NCBI GenBank assembly: GCA_019118685.1
Contig: DWYL01000109.1
Span: 1 to 50,511 of the forward strand
Length of the DNA stretch: 50,511 nucleotides
Origin: Candidatus Blautia merdipullorum
GTDB lineage: Bacteria; Bacillota; Clostridia; Lachnospirales; Lachnospiraceae
Reading direction: 5' to 3'
Shown here: positions 15,240-23,631 of the stretch, one piece after another
How the letters are laid out: the number at the start of each line of letters is the position of its first letter
Position numbering within the stretch: position 1 is the stretch's first letter
The notes under the pieces: model-generated
Database searches by the model: none
Seen by the model: only the letters and a program-made list of their open reading frames with translations
What the model was told of the DNA's origin: nothing
Translations under genes and position numbers: made by a program

Positions 15240-16040
15240 ATGGAACAGAAGCTGTTGTTTTTTGACATAGACGGCACTCTGATCACAGAAGAAACCGGAG
15301 AAATACCGGAAAGTACCAAAAAGGCCGTGAGAATGGCAAAAGAAGAAGGACATCTGCTTTTTGTCAATACAGGCAGGACCAGGACAAGCCTTCCCCAAAA
15401 GGTGACCAGCTTGGATTTTCATGGGTATGTATGCGGCTGCGGAACAAATATTTTTCTGGGAGACCAGGAACTGCTTTTAGCGAAGCTGAGCAATGAACTG
15501 TGCACTCAGGTAGCTGAGACAGTAAGGAAATATAGGGTTCCTGTGTTTTACGAAGCTTCGGATGCTATTTACTTTGATCATCAGATTCCTGATGATGACG
15601 GATGGATAAAAAACGCCCAGAAAATCTTTCAGCTTCAGGGAAGAGATATTGAAGAAGTAATACAGGGAAGTGAAAAGGTATATGATAAGCTTCTGACCGT
15701 TCTGAAGCCTACCAGGCAAAATCAAGAACTAAAGGAATATCTGTCCAGATATTTTCTTTGTATAGACAGGGGCGGAAATATGCATGAGGTGATCCAGAAG
15801 GATTATTCCAAGGCCACGGGAATCAGATTCCTCTGCGACTATCTGGGAAAAAATATAGAGGACTGCTATGTCTTCGGGGATAGTGAGAATGACCGTTCTA
15901 TGCTGGAAGCTGTACCAAACAGCATTGCTATGGGCAACAGTGAGAAAGCAATAAAAGAGTGCTGTTCTTATGTGACAAAGGATATAAAAGAGGACGGAAT
16001 ATTTGAAGCCATGAGACATTTCGGACTGATCAGATCATAA
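15240..16040 (+). CDS. HAD-superfamily Cof-type sugar phosphatase
   Basis: Cytoplasmic 266-residue phosphatase of the Cof/HAD-IIB subfamily. Motif I is FFDIDGTLI (nucleophile and acid/base Asp). Motif II is VNTGRT. Motif III Lys precedes motif IV VFGDSENDRSML. A large cap domain fills the middle. ATG 15240 has AAGGAG 8 nt upstream; an in-frame ATG at 15201 has no ribosome site. TATAAT at 15177-15182 is a probable -10 with no clear -35, which suits activator dependence on the divergent AraC protein. First gene of the alpha-galactosidase operon, 15 nt ahead of it. Substrate unknown, probably a sugar phosphate. Confidence 0.87.
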   Translation: MEQKLLFFDIDGTLITEETGEIPESTKKAVRMAKEEGHLLFVNTGRTRTSLPQKVTSLDFHGYVCGCGTNIFLGDQELLLAKLSNELCTQVAETVRKYRVPVFYEASDAIYFDHQIPDDDGWIKNAQKIFQLQGRDIEEVIQGSEKVYDKLLTVLKPTRQNQELKEYLSRYFLCIDRGGNMHEVIQKDYSKATGIRFLCDYLGKNIEDCYVFGDSENDRSMLEAVPNSIAMGNSEKAIKECCSYVTKDIKEDGIFEAMRHFGLIRS

Positions 16041-16055
16041 AAAGGAGGACTTAAG

Positions 16056-18239
16056 ATGGCAATTACCTGCAAAGACAATGTAATTACATTGAAAACAAAG
16101 AATTCCGCATATCAGATGAAGGCGGACAGAGGATTTTTGTTTCACACATATTATGGACCAAACGTAGGGAATACGGATATGTCTTACTTAGGGAGAACAA
16201 TTGACAGAGGATTTTCCGGAAACCCTGAGGGCATTGACGACAGGGGGTTTTCCCTGGATACCCAGCTTTTGGAGTATCCGGGATATGGAACAGGAGACTA
16301 CAGGGATTATTGTCTCCGGGTAGTTTATCCTGACGGAAGCCAGGTGACTAATCTGAAATACGTCGGCCATGAGATCCTGGAGGGAAAATATGCTCTGGAA
16401 GGACTTCCTGCCATGTATCAGGGAAAGGAAAAGGCTGAAACTTTAAAGATCACTCTCCGGGATCTCCACCGGCATATAGAAGTGATTTTGTATTATGGAG
16501 TTTTTGAAAATCTGGATATCATTACAAGAGCCTGTAAGGTGATCAACAAAAGCGAGGAGAGCGTTCACCTTCGGAGAGCTTATTCTATGTGTCTGGATTT
16601 CCATCAGAAAGATATGGACTTTATCCAGTTTTACGGACGCCATGCCATGGAGCGTGTGATGGAGAGAAGTCCTCTTCACCACGGGATCCAGAGAGTGGGC
16701 AGCAGGAGAGGCTATTCCAGCCATCAGTATAATCCTTTTGTAATGCTGGCGAAACATGACACTACAGAGGACAGCGGCTGGTGCTGGGGATCCTGCTTTG
16801 TATACAGCGGAAATTTCCAGGCAGAGGCTGAAGTTTCTCAGGCCAATAATACCCGTCTGACTATGGGCATCCATGATACACAGTTCGATTTCCTCTTAGA
16901 GCCGGGTGAATATTTTACCGCTCCTGAGGTTATCATGTCTTTTTCCTCAGAAGGTATGGGAAAACTGTCCAGAAATTATCACAAAGCCATCCGCAAGAAT
17001 GTCTGCCGGGGCAAATTCAAAAACGCCAGAAGACCGATCCTGATCAATAACTGGGAGGCTACTTATTTTGGCTTTGATACAGATAAGCTTCTGGAAATTG
17101 CCAGAGAGGCCAAAAAAGTGGGTATTGAAATGCTGGTCATGGATGACGGCTGGTTTGGAAAGAGAGACGATGACAACAGCGGTCTGGGAGACTGGGTTGT
17201 CAACGAAAAGAAACTTCCGGGAGGTCTGAAACCTTTAGTAGACGGGGTCAATGAGATCGGCCTGAAATTCGGTATCTGGTTTGAGCCGGAAATGGTATCA
17301 GAAGACAGTGATCTGTACAGGGAACATCCGGACTGGGCTCTGAAAGTTCCGGGACATTCTATTACAAGAGGAAGGAACCAGCTGGTGCTGGATTTCTCCA
17401 GAGAAGATGTGAGACAGTACATTTTTGATAAGATGAGTGAGATCCTGGAAAGCGCCAATATTGAATACGTGAAATGGGACGCTAACCGTCATATGACGGA
17501 TGTATGGTCCGCAATGCTGCCTGCAGAGAGACAGGGAGAGGTATTCCACCGGTATATCCTGGGTCTGTATGATTTCCTGGAGAAGATCACACAGAAATTC
17601 CCGGATGTACTTTTTGAAGGCTGCAGCGGAGGAGGCGGAAGATTTGACGCCGGTATGATGTATTATCATCCTCAGATCTGGTGCAGTGATGACACTGACG
17701 CTATAGAACGTCTGCGGATCCAGTACGGAACTTCTTTTGCCTATCCGGTATCCACAGTGGGAGCCCATGTATCTGTATGCCCCAACCATCAGACAGGAAG
17801 AAGTGTATCCATGGAAACCAGAGGTATAGTTGCCATGTCTGGCACTTTCGGATATGAGCTGGATATTACAGAAATGTCTGAGGAAGATAAGAATGTGGTG
17901 AGGAAACAGATCGAGGAATTCAAGAAATACTATGATCTGATCCAGCAGGGAGATTACTACAGACTGTCAGATGACGGCACAAAGTCCAATTATGTGGCAT
18001 GGCAGTTTGTTTCTGAAGATCAGAAAGAGTCTCTGGTAAATGTGGTAGTCCTCCGTACAAAGGCAAATCCGCCTTTCCAGTTCGTTTACTTAAGAGGCCT
18101 GAAACCGGAAGCTCTCTACCATGTGGAAGGAACAGAATTAAATTTAACAGGAGCAGCCTTGATGAATGGAGGATATCTTCTGCCTGTAGTCAGCGATGAC
18201 TATGAGGCAGTACAGATTCATCTGACTGAGTGTGACTAA
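16056..18239 (+). CDS. GH36 alpha-galactosidase
   Basis: Hydrolyses terminal alpha-1,6-galactose from melibiose, raffinose and stachyose. At 727 residues it has the standard GH36 length: an N-terminal beta-supersandwich (1-320), a TIM barrel with NNWEATYFGF and MDDGWFGKRDDD, and a C-terminal beta domain. The nucleophile is Asp475 in VKWDANR and the acid/base Asp545 in CSDDTDA; their spacing of 70 matches characterised enzymes. No signal peptide, so it acts on imported oligosaccharides. The ribosome site is AGGAGG. An MFS transporter gene follows after 3 nt and may bring in the substrate. Confidence 0.95.
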   Translation: MAITCKDNVITLKTKNSAYQMKADRGFLFHTYYGPNVGNTDMSYLGRTIDRGFSGNPEGIDDRGFSLDTQLLEYPGYGTGDYRDYCLRVVYPDGSQVTNLKYVGHEILEGKYALEGLPAMYQGKEKAETLKITLRDLHRHIEVILYYGVFENLDIITRACKVINKSEESVHLRRAYSMCLDFHQKDMDFIQFYGRHAMERVMERSPLHHGIQRVGSRRGYSSHQYNPFVMLAKHDTTEDSGWCWGSCFVYSGNFQAEAEVSQANNTRLTMGIHDTQFDFLLEPGEYFTAPEVIMSFSSEGMGKLSRNYHKAIRKNVCRGKFKNARRPILINNWEATYFGFDTDKLLEIAREAKKVGIEMLVMDDGWFGKRDDDNSGLGDWVVNEKKLPGGLKPLVDGVNEIGLKFGIWFEPEMVSEDSDLYREHPDWALKVPGHSITRGRNQLVLDFSREDVRQYIFDKMSEILESANIEYVKWDANRHMTDVWSAMLPAERQGEVFHRYILGLYDFLEKITQKFPDVLFEGCSGGGGRFDAGMMYYHPQIWCSDDTDAIERLRIQYGTSFAYPVSTVGAHVSVCPNHQTGRSVSMETRGIVAMSGTFGYELDITEMSEEDKNVVRKQIEEFKKYYDLIQQGDYYRLSDDGTKSNYVAWQFVSEDQKESLVNVVVLRTKANPPFQFVYLRGLKPEALYHVEGTELNLTGAALMNGGYLLPVVSDDYEAVQIHLTECD

Positions 18240-18242
18240 ACT

Positions 18243-19424
18243 ATGAGCGGACAAAAGAAAAAGGGAATTTCCAGAGAAGGGCTTCTTCTGGCAGTTGTGG
18301 TGCTTTTCTGGTTTGCCCTGTATCTCCATATACCTTATCAGACTCCTTTTCTCACCGCTGCGGGAGTGGCGGCTGGCTTTACAGGAACTATCGTAGGAGC
18401 CTATGGGATCACCCAGCTGGTGTTCAGGCTCCCTCTGGGAGTTCTGGCAGACTATGCGGGAAAGCATAAAATCTTTGTGATACTGGGAGCCGGACTGGCA
18501 GGCTTTGCCTGCCTGGTGCGGCTCCTGGTTCCCACCGGTCCCGGATTTCTGGCGGCAAATCTGATCTCCGGCTGTGCCGCCTCTATGTGGATCGCCTATA
18601 TGGTCCTTTATTCCAATTATTTTTCAAAGAAGGAACAGCAGAAGGCCACCAGCAAGGTGATCATGGCCTGCAATCTGGGTATGTGCCTGGCTTTTGTATT
18701 CAGTTCCTGTTTTTATGAAAAAATGGGAATGGCATTCCTATGCGGGGCCGGGGGCATTGCCGGAATCGTGGGGGTGATCGGGGGAGTCTTTGTAAAAGAA
18801 GATCTGGCCCCTGTGGTTTCCAAGGAAAGTTCCAGACCGGGAATCGGAAATTATCTTTCTGTGTGTAAAAACAAGCGTCTGATTCTTTTTGCACTACTGG
18901 CATTGATCCAGCAGGGAATTCAGATGGCAACGGCCATGTCATTTACCACTCAGATTCTGGAGAACCTGGGTGCGTCAGCCCTGTTTATTGGCTGCTCCTC
19001 TATTTTTTATATGATTGCGGCGGTAGCCTCGGCTCAGTTTGCTTCCACGGAAGTATGTGAAAGGAAAGGCGCCAGATTTTATGTGCCTCTGGTATTTTTC
19101 CTTACTGCCGTTTACTGTATCCTTGTACCGGCGGCAGGAAATATTTATGCTATTTTTATCCTCCAGGCTTTTCCGGGAATGTCTACCGGTATTCTTCTTT
19201 CTTATCTGACTTCAGAATCTATGAAGGAGATACCAAGAGAGAAGAGTTCTACGGCAATGGGTTTCTTTCAGGCAGTATATGCGGTGGGCATGACCGTGTT
19301 TCCCTGGGCGGTAGGCGTTCTTACAGAAAATTTCAGTATAAATACAGGGTATGACTTTCTGGCATCGGCGGCTTTTATAGGAACGGTGGTTTCTCTGATA
19401 TATTATAAGAAAACGGGACGATAA
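18243..19424 (+). CDS. Major facilitator superfamily transporter
   Basis: Polytopic protein of 393 residues with 12 predicted membrane segments. The MFS signature after helix 2 is seen as RLPLGVLADYAGKHK. The loop near 190-205 (SKESSRPGIGN) divides the two halves. It starts 3 nt after the alpha-galactosidase stop, so the two are translationally coupled. Context suggests uptake of an alpha-galactoside or release of a product sugar, but drug-efflux members look similar and the sequence alone does not decide. It is the last gene of the operon. Confidence 0.85.
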   Translation: MSGQKKKGISREGLLLAVVVLFWFALYLHIPYQTPFLTAAGVAAGFTGTIVGAYGITQLVFRLPLGVLADYAGKHKIFVILGAGLAGFACLVRLLVPTGPGFLAANLISGCAASMWIAYMVLYSNYFSKKEQQKATSKVIMACNLGMCLAFVFSSCFYEKMGMAFLCGAGGIAGIVGVIGGVFVKEDLAPVVSKESSRPGIGNYLSVCKNKRLILFALLALIQQGIQMATAMSFTTQILENLGASALFIGCSSIFYMIAAVASAQFASTEVCERKGARFYVPLVFFLTAVYCILVPAAGNIYAIFILQAFPGMSTGILLSYLTSESMKEIPREKSSTAMGFFQAVYAVGMTVFPWAVGVLTENFSINTGYDFLASAAFIGTVVSLIYYKKTGR

Positions 19425-19453
19425 ATTCTCCGAAAAAATCTGAGGATTCTCTG

Positions 19454-19482
19454 TTGCGGTTCACAATTCAGAAGGTTATAAT
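19454..19482 (+). promoter_or_regulatory. Promoter of the second HAD gene
   Basis: TTGCGG (19454-19459), 17 bp, perfect TATAAT (19477-19482), 39 bp before the GTG start. Confidence 0.7.
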
Positions 19483-19520
19483 AAAAACTAGAATTGATCG
19501 ATGCAACAGGGGGATAAAAA

Positions 19521-20372
19521 GTGAAAGAGGATGTAAAAGAATTTAGGAAAACAAGAGACTATTTGATCTGTATTGACTCCGATGGCTGTGTGATGGACAC
19601 TATGGATGTGAAGCACATGCGGTGTTTCGGACCCTGTCTGGTCTATGAATGGGATCTGGGAGAATACAGAGATGAGATCATCCGTCTCTGGAGAAAGGTA
19701 AACCTTCTAAGCGCTTCCAGAGGGGCTAATCGTTTTCAGGGACTGGCTCAGGTGCTGAGAAATATCCATGAGAATTACACCAATGTGGAAGGGCTGGAGG
19801 GATATCTTCGCTGGGCAGAATCTTCTCAGGAGCTGTCGGACAAGAGTCTGGAGGCTGCTTATGAAAAAACAGACAATATCTGTATGAAGAAGGCTCTTGA
19901 CTGGTCAAGGCTTGTAAATCAGTCTATGGCTATGGTATCGGATAATAAGAAGCCGCCTTTTGACGGAGCGGAAAATGCCCTGAAACTGGCCAGAGAGTAT
20001 GCGGATGTTGTGATCGTTACAGCAGCAAACCGCCAGGAGATCAATAAAGAATGGGAAGTCTTTGAACTGGCCCAGTATACGGATCTGCTGATGTCTCAGG
20101 AGACAGGAAGAAAAGAAGAATGCCTGAAAGAACTTCTGGAGAAAGGATATGAGAAAAATCATGTTCTGATGATCGGGGATGCTCCGGGAGATCTGGAAGC
20201 GGCTCAGGCAGCAGGGGTTCTCTTCTATCCTATCCTGGCTTATCAGGAAAGAGAGAGCTGGGAGAAATTTTCCCAGTCTCTGAAACACTTTACAGAAGGA
20301 ACTTATGAGGGAGAATTTCAAAAGGAGAAAATCCAGGAATTTCAGGAGAACCTTCATATTGAAAATAAGTGA
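19521..20372 (+). CDS. HAD-superfamily hydrolase
   Basis: Soluble 283-residue HAD protein starting at GTG 19521, preceded by AGGGGG. Motif I is CIDSDGCVMDT, motif II VIVTAANR, a Lys in the SQETGRKEE region, and motif IV MIGDAPGDLEAA. The helical insert between motifs I and II (about 40-150) is a class-I cap. The closest familiar relatives are phosphoglycolate/beta-phosphoglucomutase-like phosphatases, but motif I has Asp-Ser-Asp-Gly-Cys rather than DxDGTL. Substrate unknown. Transcribed on its own. Confidence 0.8.
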   Translation: MKEDVKEFRKTRDYLICIDSDGCVMDTMDVKHMRCFGPCLVYEWDLGEYRDEIIRLWRKVNLLSASRGANRFQGLAQVLRNIHENYTNVEGLEGYLRWAESSQELSDKSLEAAYEKTDNICMKKALDWSRLVNQSMAMVSDNKKPPFDGAENALKLAREYADVVIVTAANRQEINKEWEVFELAQYTDLLMSQETGRKEECLKELLEKGYEKNHVLMIGDAPGDLEAAQAAGVLFYPILAYQERESWEKFSQSLKHFTEGTYEGEFQKEKIQEFQENLHIENK

Positions 20373-20467
20373 TACATATAAATGATCAGTGAACTAAGCT
20401 GGAAGTACGGTAAAGAACATGAAATCTGATCCGGACAAAGAAATGGATTATCCAGAAATATCAGTAT

Positions 20468-20530
20468 AAAAATCCTCCATTTACAGATACTATTTCCAGA
20501 AACGGAAAGTACAGTAAATGGAGGATTTTT
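20468..20530 (+). promoter_or_regulatory. Hairpin sequestering the spoVT ribosome site
   Basis: AAAAATCCTCCATTTAC (20468-20484) pairs perfectly over 17 bp with 20514-20530. The 3' arm contains GGAGG, the spoVT ribosome site, and ends in five T two bases before ATG 20533. An inner TAC..TTTCC / GGAAA..GTA stem extends it. It therefore looks both like an intrinsic terminator for the HAD gene and like a translational lock on spoVT. Confidence 0.75.
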
Positions 20531-20532
20531 AT

Positions 20533-21075
20533 ATGAAGGCTACAGGGATTGTGCGAAGGATCGACGACCTGGGAAGGGTGGTGATCCCTAAGGAGATCAG
20601 AAGAACACTGAGGATAAGAGAAAGCGATCCTCTGGAGATTTTTACAGACAGAGAAGGGGAAATCATTCTGAAAAAGTATTCCCCTATCGGAGAGTTGGGA
20701 ACTTTTTCCAGGGAATATGCAGAGGCCCTGGCCCAGGCAGCCGGGTGTCTGGTGTGCATTACAGACAGAGATCAGGTTATCGGAGCCGCGGGGAGCGGAT
20801 CAAAAGAATATATGGAGAAGAGGATCAACCGGGATCTGGAGGATATGATCTCTGACAGGAAAAATATGCGTATCACAGATGGAAAGTATGTGCGGATATT
20901 AGAGGAAGATAGAGGAGAATATGGTTCACAGGTGATCTATACCATTACCTGTGCAGGAGATGCCGTTGGTGCAGTGGTGATCCTGGACAAACCGGGAGAA
21001 CGGAAATTTTCAGAGACAGAAGAAAAGCTGGCTCAGGTGGCCGCCGGATTTCTCGGGAGGCAGATGGAACAGTAA
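20533..21075 (+). CDS. spoVT: Stage V sporulation protein T (AbrB-type regulator with GAF domain)
   Basis: Forespore transcription factor of 180 residues. The N-terminal swapped-hairpin AbrB/SpoVT DNA-binding domain (MKATGIVRRIDDLGRVVIPK through LEIFTDREGEIILKKYSP) is almost invariant in the family. Residues ~55-178 form the GAF-like domain. ATG 20533 matches the conserved protein start, with GGAGG 8 nt upstream inside a long hairpin. In Bacillus, SpoVT modulates sigma-G genes and spore germination, so this gene implies the host can sporulate. It stands alone and is followed by a terminator. Confidence 0.93.
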   Translation: MKATGIVRRIDDLGRVVIPKEIRRTLRIRESDPLEIFTDREGEIILKKYSPIGELGTFSREYAEALAQAAGCLVCITDRDQVIGAAGSGSKEYMEKRINRDLEDMISDRKNMRITDGKYVRILEEDRGEYGSQVIYTITCAGDAVGAVVILDKPGERKFSETEEKLAQVAAGFLGRQMEQ

Positions 21076-21140
21076 AAAAAGAGACCGCTAAACAGAGAAT
21101 CAGGATAAAAGAACCTGAAGATTCTGCTTAGCGGTCTTTT
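21074..21140. terminator. Terminator between spoVT and pncB
   Basis: AAAAGAGACCGCTAA on the left pairs with TTAGCGGTCTTTT on the right (21128-21140), with an inner CAGG/CCTG stem. The A and T runs allow it to act in both directions between convergent genes. Confidence 0.85.
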
Positions 21141-21182
21141 GACATTCTGAAGAGTCAGCCTTAAAGAGGCTGAAAAGCCAAG

Positions 21183-22646
21183 TTACCGGATGGAGGCCTG
21201 TCCCATCTGTTCCAGAAGATCGGTCTTGATCTTGTACAGCTTATCTGAGAGGTCTACATATACTTCCTGAGGATTTACCAGGCGCCTGGTCTCGTCCCAG
21301 AGAGTATTCATTTCCTTTTGGCAGATATCCCGGATCTCCATTACAGAAGGAGAAGTGTAGACACACCGGCCCTTTTGGAAGACAGGAACCAGAAGCTCCC
21401 TTAAAGTGTAGGTCCCGCCGTATATTTTGGTCTTTTTCCAGGTGGCCATGGGATCAAAGATGATCATATCTTTGCTTTCGTCAAAGGTTTCGTCGGCAAG
21501 ACAGATAAGATCTGCACGGATTTTTCCAGTGGTTTTATCATAAATGCGCTGGATGGTTTTGTTGCCTGGGTTTGTAACCTTTTCAACATTTTCTGACAGC
21601 TTTATTTTGGGAGTAAAGTCTTTGTCATTTTTATTTTTGATGGCTGCCAGCTTGTATACTCCTCCAAAGGCCGGATTCCCGCTGGAAGTGATAAGGTTGG
21701 TGCCAACGCCCCAGGAATTGATCTTTGCTCCCTGTGCTTTCAGGCTGTCGATCAGGTATTCGTCCAAGTCGCTGGAAGCCGAGATAACAGCGTCTTCAAA
21801 TCCTGCTGCTGCCAGCATTTTATAGGCTTTTTTGGAAAGATAGGCAAGATCTCCGCTGTCGATGCGGATCCCGTATCCTTTAACCAGAGTCCCTTCCTGT
21901 CGCATCTCCTGAAATACCCGGATGGCATTGGGAACTCCGGAGTTGAGAACATCATAAGTGTCTACCAAAAGAATGCAGGAGTCAGGATAAAGCTGGGAGT
22001 AGGTTTTGAAAGCAGTATACTCATCAGGAAAACTCATGATCCAGCTATGGGCATGAGTTCCTTTTACAGGAACGTCAAACATCTGCCCGGTGAGGACATT
22101 GGAGGTGCCGATACAACCTCCGATCATAGCCGCTCTTGCGCCGTAGATCCCTGCGTCAGGCCCCTGGGCGCGGCGAAGTCCGAACTCCATCACCCCGTCT
22201 CCTTTGGCTGCATATACCACACGGGAAGCTTTAGTGGCGATAAGACTTTGATGGTTCAGCATATTTAAGATGGCAGTTTCCACCAGCTGAGCTTCCATGA
22301 CCGGGGCAATGACTTTCAGCAGGGGCTCTCTTGGAAATATTACAGTGCCTTCCGGTATGGCGTAAATGTCTCCGGTAAAATGGAAGCCCCTCAGATATTC
22401 CAGAAAATCTGTGTCGAAGATGTTCAGAGAACGAAGATAATCAATATCATCAGGAGCAAAATGGAGATCCCGGATATATTCGATGATCTGATCCAGACCA
22501 GCCGCAATGGCATATCCTCCGTCACATGGATTTTTTCTGTAAAAGGCATCAAAAACAACGATTTGATCAGTAGGGTTTTTAAAATATCCCTGCATCATAG
22601 TTAATTCATATAAATCTGTTAATAAGGTTAGGTTCAAGGCTCTCAT
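21183..22646 (-). CDS. pncB: Nicotinate phosphoribosyltransferase
   Basis: Makes nicotinate mononucleotide from nicotinate, PRPP and ATP in the Preiss-Handler NAD salvage route. The 487 residues have the family start LTDLYELTMMQGYF, then VFDAFYRKNP, EFGLRRAQGPD, the substrate-loop segment GTHAHSWIMSF, and KGYGIRIDSGDL with phosphate-contact residues. Length is that of the longer bacterial PncB type. The start ATG has GGAG 8 nt upstream. A palindrome lies in the leader and could be an NAD-responsive operator. No other NAD gene is near. Confidence 0.93.
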   Translation of the reverse strand: MRALNLTLLTDLYELTMMQGYFKNPTDQIVVFDAFYRKNPCDGGYAIAAGLDQIIEYIRDLHFAPDDIDYLRSLNIFDTDFLEYLRGFHFTGDIYAIPEGTVIFPREPLLKVIAPVMEAQLVETAILNMLNHQSLIATKASRVVYAAKGDGVMEFGLRRAQGPDAGIYGARAAMIGGCIGTSNVLTGQMFDVPVKGTHAHSWIMSFPDEYTAFKTYSQLYPDSCILLVDTYDVLNSGVPNAIRVFQEMRQEGTLVKGYGIRIDSGDLAYLSKKAYKMLAAAGFEDAVISASSDLDEYLIDSLKAQGAKINSWGVGTNLITSSGNPAFGGVYKLAAIKNKNDKDFTPKIKLSENVEKVTNPGNKTIQRIYDKTTGKIRADLICLADETFDESKDMIIFDPMATWKKTKIYGGTYTLRELLVPVFQKGRCVYTSPSVMEIRDICQKEMNTLWDETRRLVNPQEVYVDLSDKLYKIKTDLLEQMGQASIR

Positions 22647-22668
22647 AAGTAATGCTCCTTTACATGGT

Positions 22669-22702
22669 TATGTGCCTGCCGCACATATTTTCTGCCATTA
22701 TA
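22669..22702 (-). promoter_or_regulatory. pncB promoter -10 and leader palindrome
   Basis: On the minus strand TATAAT (22697-22702) lacks a clear -35. Just downstream TATGTGC (22669-22675) and GCACATA (22681-22687) form a perfect 7-5-7 inverted repeat over the start point or leader, as expected of a repressor site. Confidence 0.55.
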
Positions 22703-22733
22703 GCACTTTTCACCATAAAAAAAAAGTTTTCTT

Positions 22734-23282
22734 CTATAATTTGTGATATTCTTCCAAAGTCAGCCCGGTCATAGAAAGATAGAGGGCCAGGGGTTCTCCT
22801 ACATAGCGGATATGCCATGGTTCCCAGGGAAAGCCGGTGATGATTTCTTTATTTTGAGGATACCGGATGATAAAGCCGTAAAGAGGAGCATGTTTTTCCA
22901 GCCATTTCCCTTCTGAGGTACAGGCAAAAGCCTCTTCCAGTTTCAGATTTACTTCCGGACAGGAAAGATCCAGGGCAAATCCTGTCTGGTGCTCGCTGGC
23001 TCCGGGAGGTGCTACCGCAGAGCTTTTTCGCCGCAGAGCGTCTTTGTATAGTTCATCCTGGCGGCGATAGGAGCGGTAACCTGAAATTCCTACAAGTCCT
23101 ATCTTATCCAGAGCAGCCTGGGTAAAAAGCCTGGCGGCGGCTTTGGAAGCCTTTTTTCTCAGGAGACGTTTTTCAGAACCGGGAGGGGCGCAAAAAGGAA
23201 TTCCTGCCTCTTCCAGGTCATCAGGTATGTAATCAGGAGGCAGAAGATGTGATCTGTTTACAAGAACAGGATAATAGGCCAT
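22734..23282 (-). CDS. VanY/VanX-type D-alanyl-D-alanine (di)peptidase, M15 family, no signal peptide
   Basis: Zinc peptidase of 182 residues. The M15 zinc motifs are SEHQTGFALDL (SxHxxGxAxD) and EPWHIRY (ExxH), with the supporting GYRSYRRQDELY before them. ATG 23280-23282 follows AAGGCGG; the longer open frame upstream runs into the tRNA promoter and has no ribosome site. The chosen start gives MAYYPVLVNRSHLLP, with no hydrophobic leader or lipobox, so the enzyme appears cytoplasmic, unlike typical VanY carboxypeptidases. It may trim D-Ala-D-Ala containing muropeptides inside the cell. No van regulators are nearby, so a resistance role is not suggested. Confidence 0.82.
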   Translation of the reverse strand: MAYYPVLVNRSHLLPPDYIPDDLEEAGIPFCAPPGSEKRLLRKKASKAAARLFTQAALDKIGLVGISGYRSYRRQDELYKDALRRKSSAVAPPGASEHQTGFALDLSCPEVNLKLEEAFACTSEGKWLEKHAPLYGFIIRYPQNKEIITGFPWEPWHIRYVGEPLALYLSMTGLTLEEYHKL

Positions 23283-23434
23283 AAAGGCACCGCCTTTCTG
23301 AAAATTAATTTGGAAACAGGGCAGAACATCAAGGGGAAATGTATAGGAAATGCCCTGTACGGGGTATATTATATGCCGGGCCGGGAAAGAAAAATACTGA
23401 AAAATAAAAAAAATAAAAAAATTTAAAAAAGTAC

Positions 23435-23463
23435 TTGCATTTTTGGGGGGGATACTATATAAT
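23435..23463 (+). promoter_or_regulatory. Promoter of the tRNA-Gln gene
   Basis: TTGCAT (23435-23440), 17-bp spacer containing a G7 run, TATAAT (23458-23463), 29 bp before the mature tRNA end. Confidence 0.8.
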
Positions 23464-23492
23464 ACATTTTGTTGCGAGACAACATTGAAAAT

Positions 23493-23564
23493 TGGGCTAT
23501 CGCCAAATGGTAAGGCAACGGACTCTGACTCCGTCATTTCAAGGTTCGAATCCTTGTAGCCCAG
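23493..23564 (+). tRNA. tRNA-Gln(CUG)
   Basis: The 72-nt cloverleaf folds fully. Acceptor TGGGCTA pairs with TAGCCCA, followed by discriminator G. The D arm holds GGTAAGGC. The anticodon stem ACGGA/TCCGT carries loop CTCTGAC with anticodon CTG (reads CAG). The T arm is CAAGG-TTCGAAT-CCTTG. CCA is not encoded. It has its own promoter and terminator, so it is a single-gene transcript. Confidence 0.95.
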
Positions 23565-23569
23565 CTACG

Positions 23570-23600
23570 AATATCCCAGACGATTGTCTGGGATATTTTC
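23570..23600 (+). terminator. Terminator of the tRNA-Gln gene
   Basis: ATATCCCAGAC-GATT-GTCTGGGATAT: a perfect 11-bp stem and tetraloop, followed by TTTTCTT. Confidence 0.9.
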
Positions 23601-23631
23601 TTATATTGAAAATTTGGAAGAAGGATGAAAT

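Noticed and set aside
23283-23537. Longer form of the VanY-like protein
   Set aside because: The extension would be encoded by the tRNA-Gln promoter region and part of the tRNA itself, and has no ribosome site.
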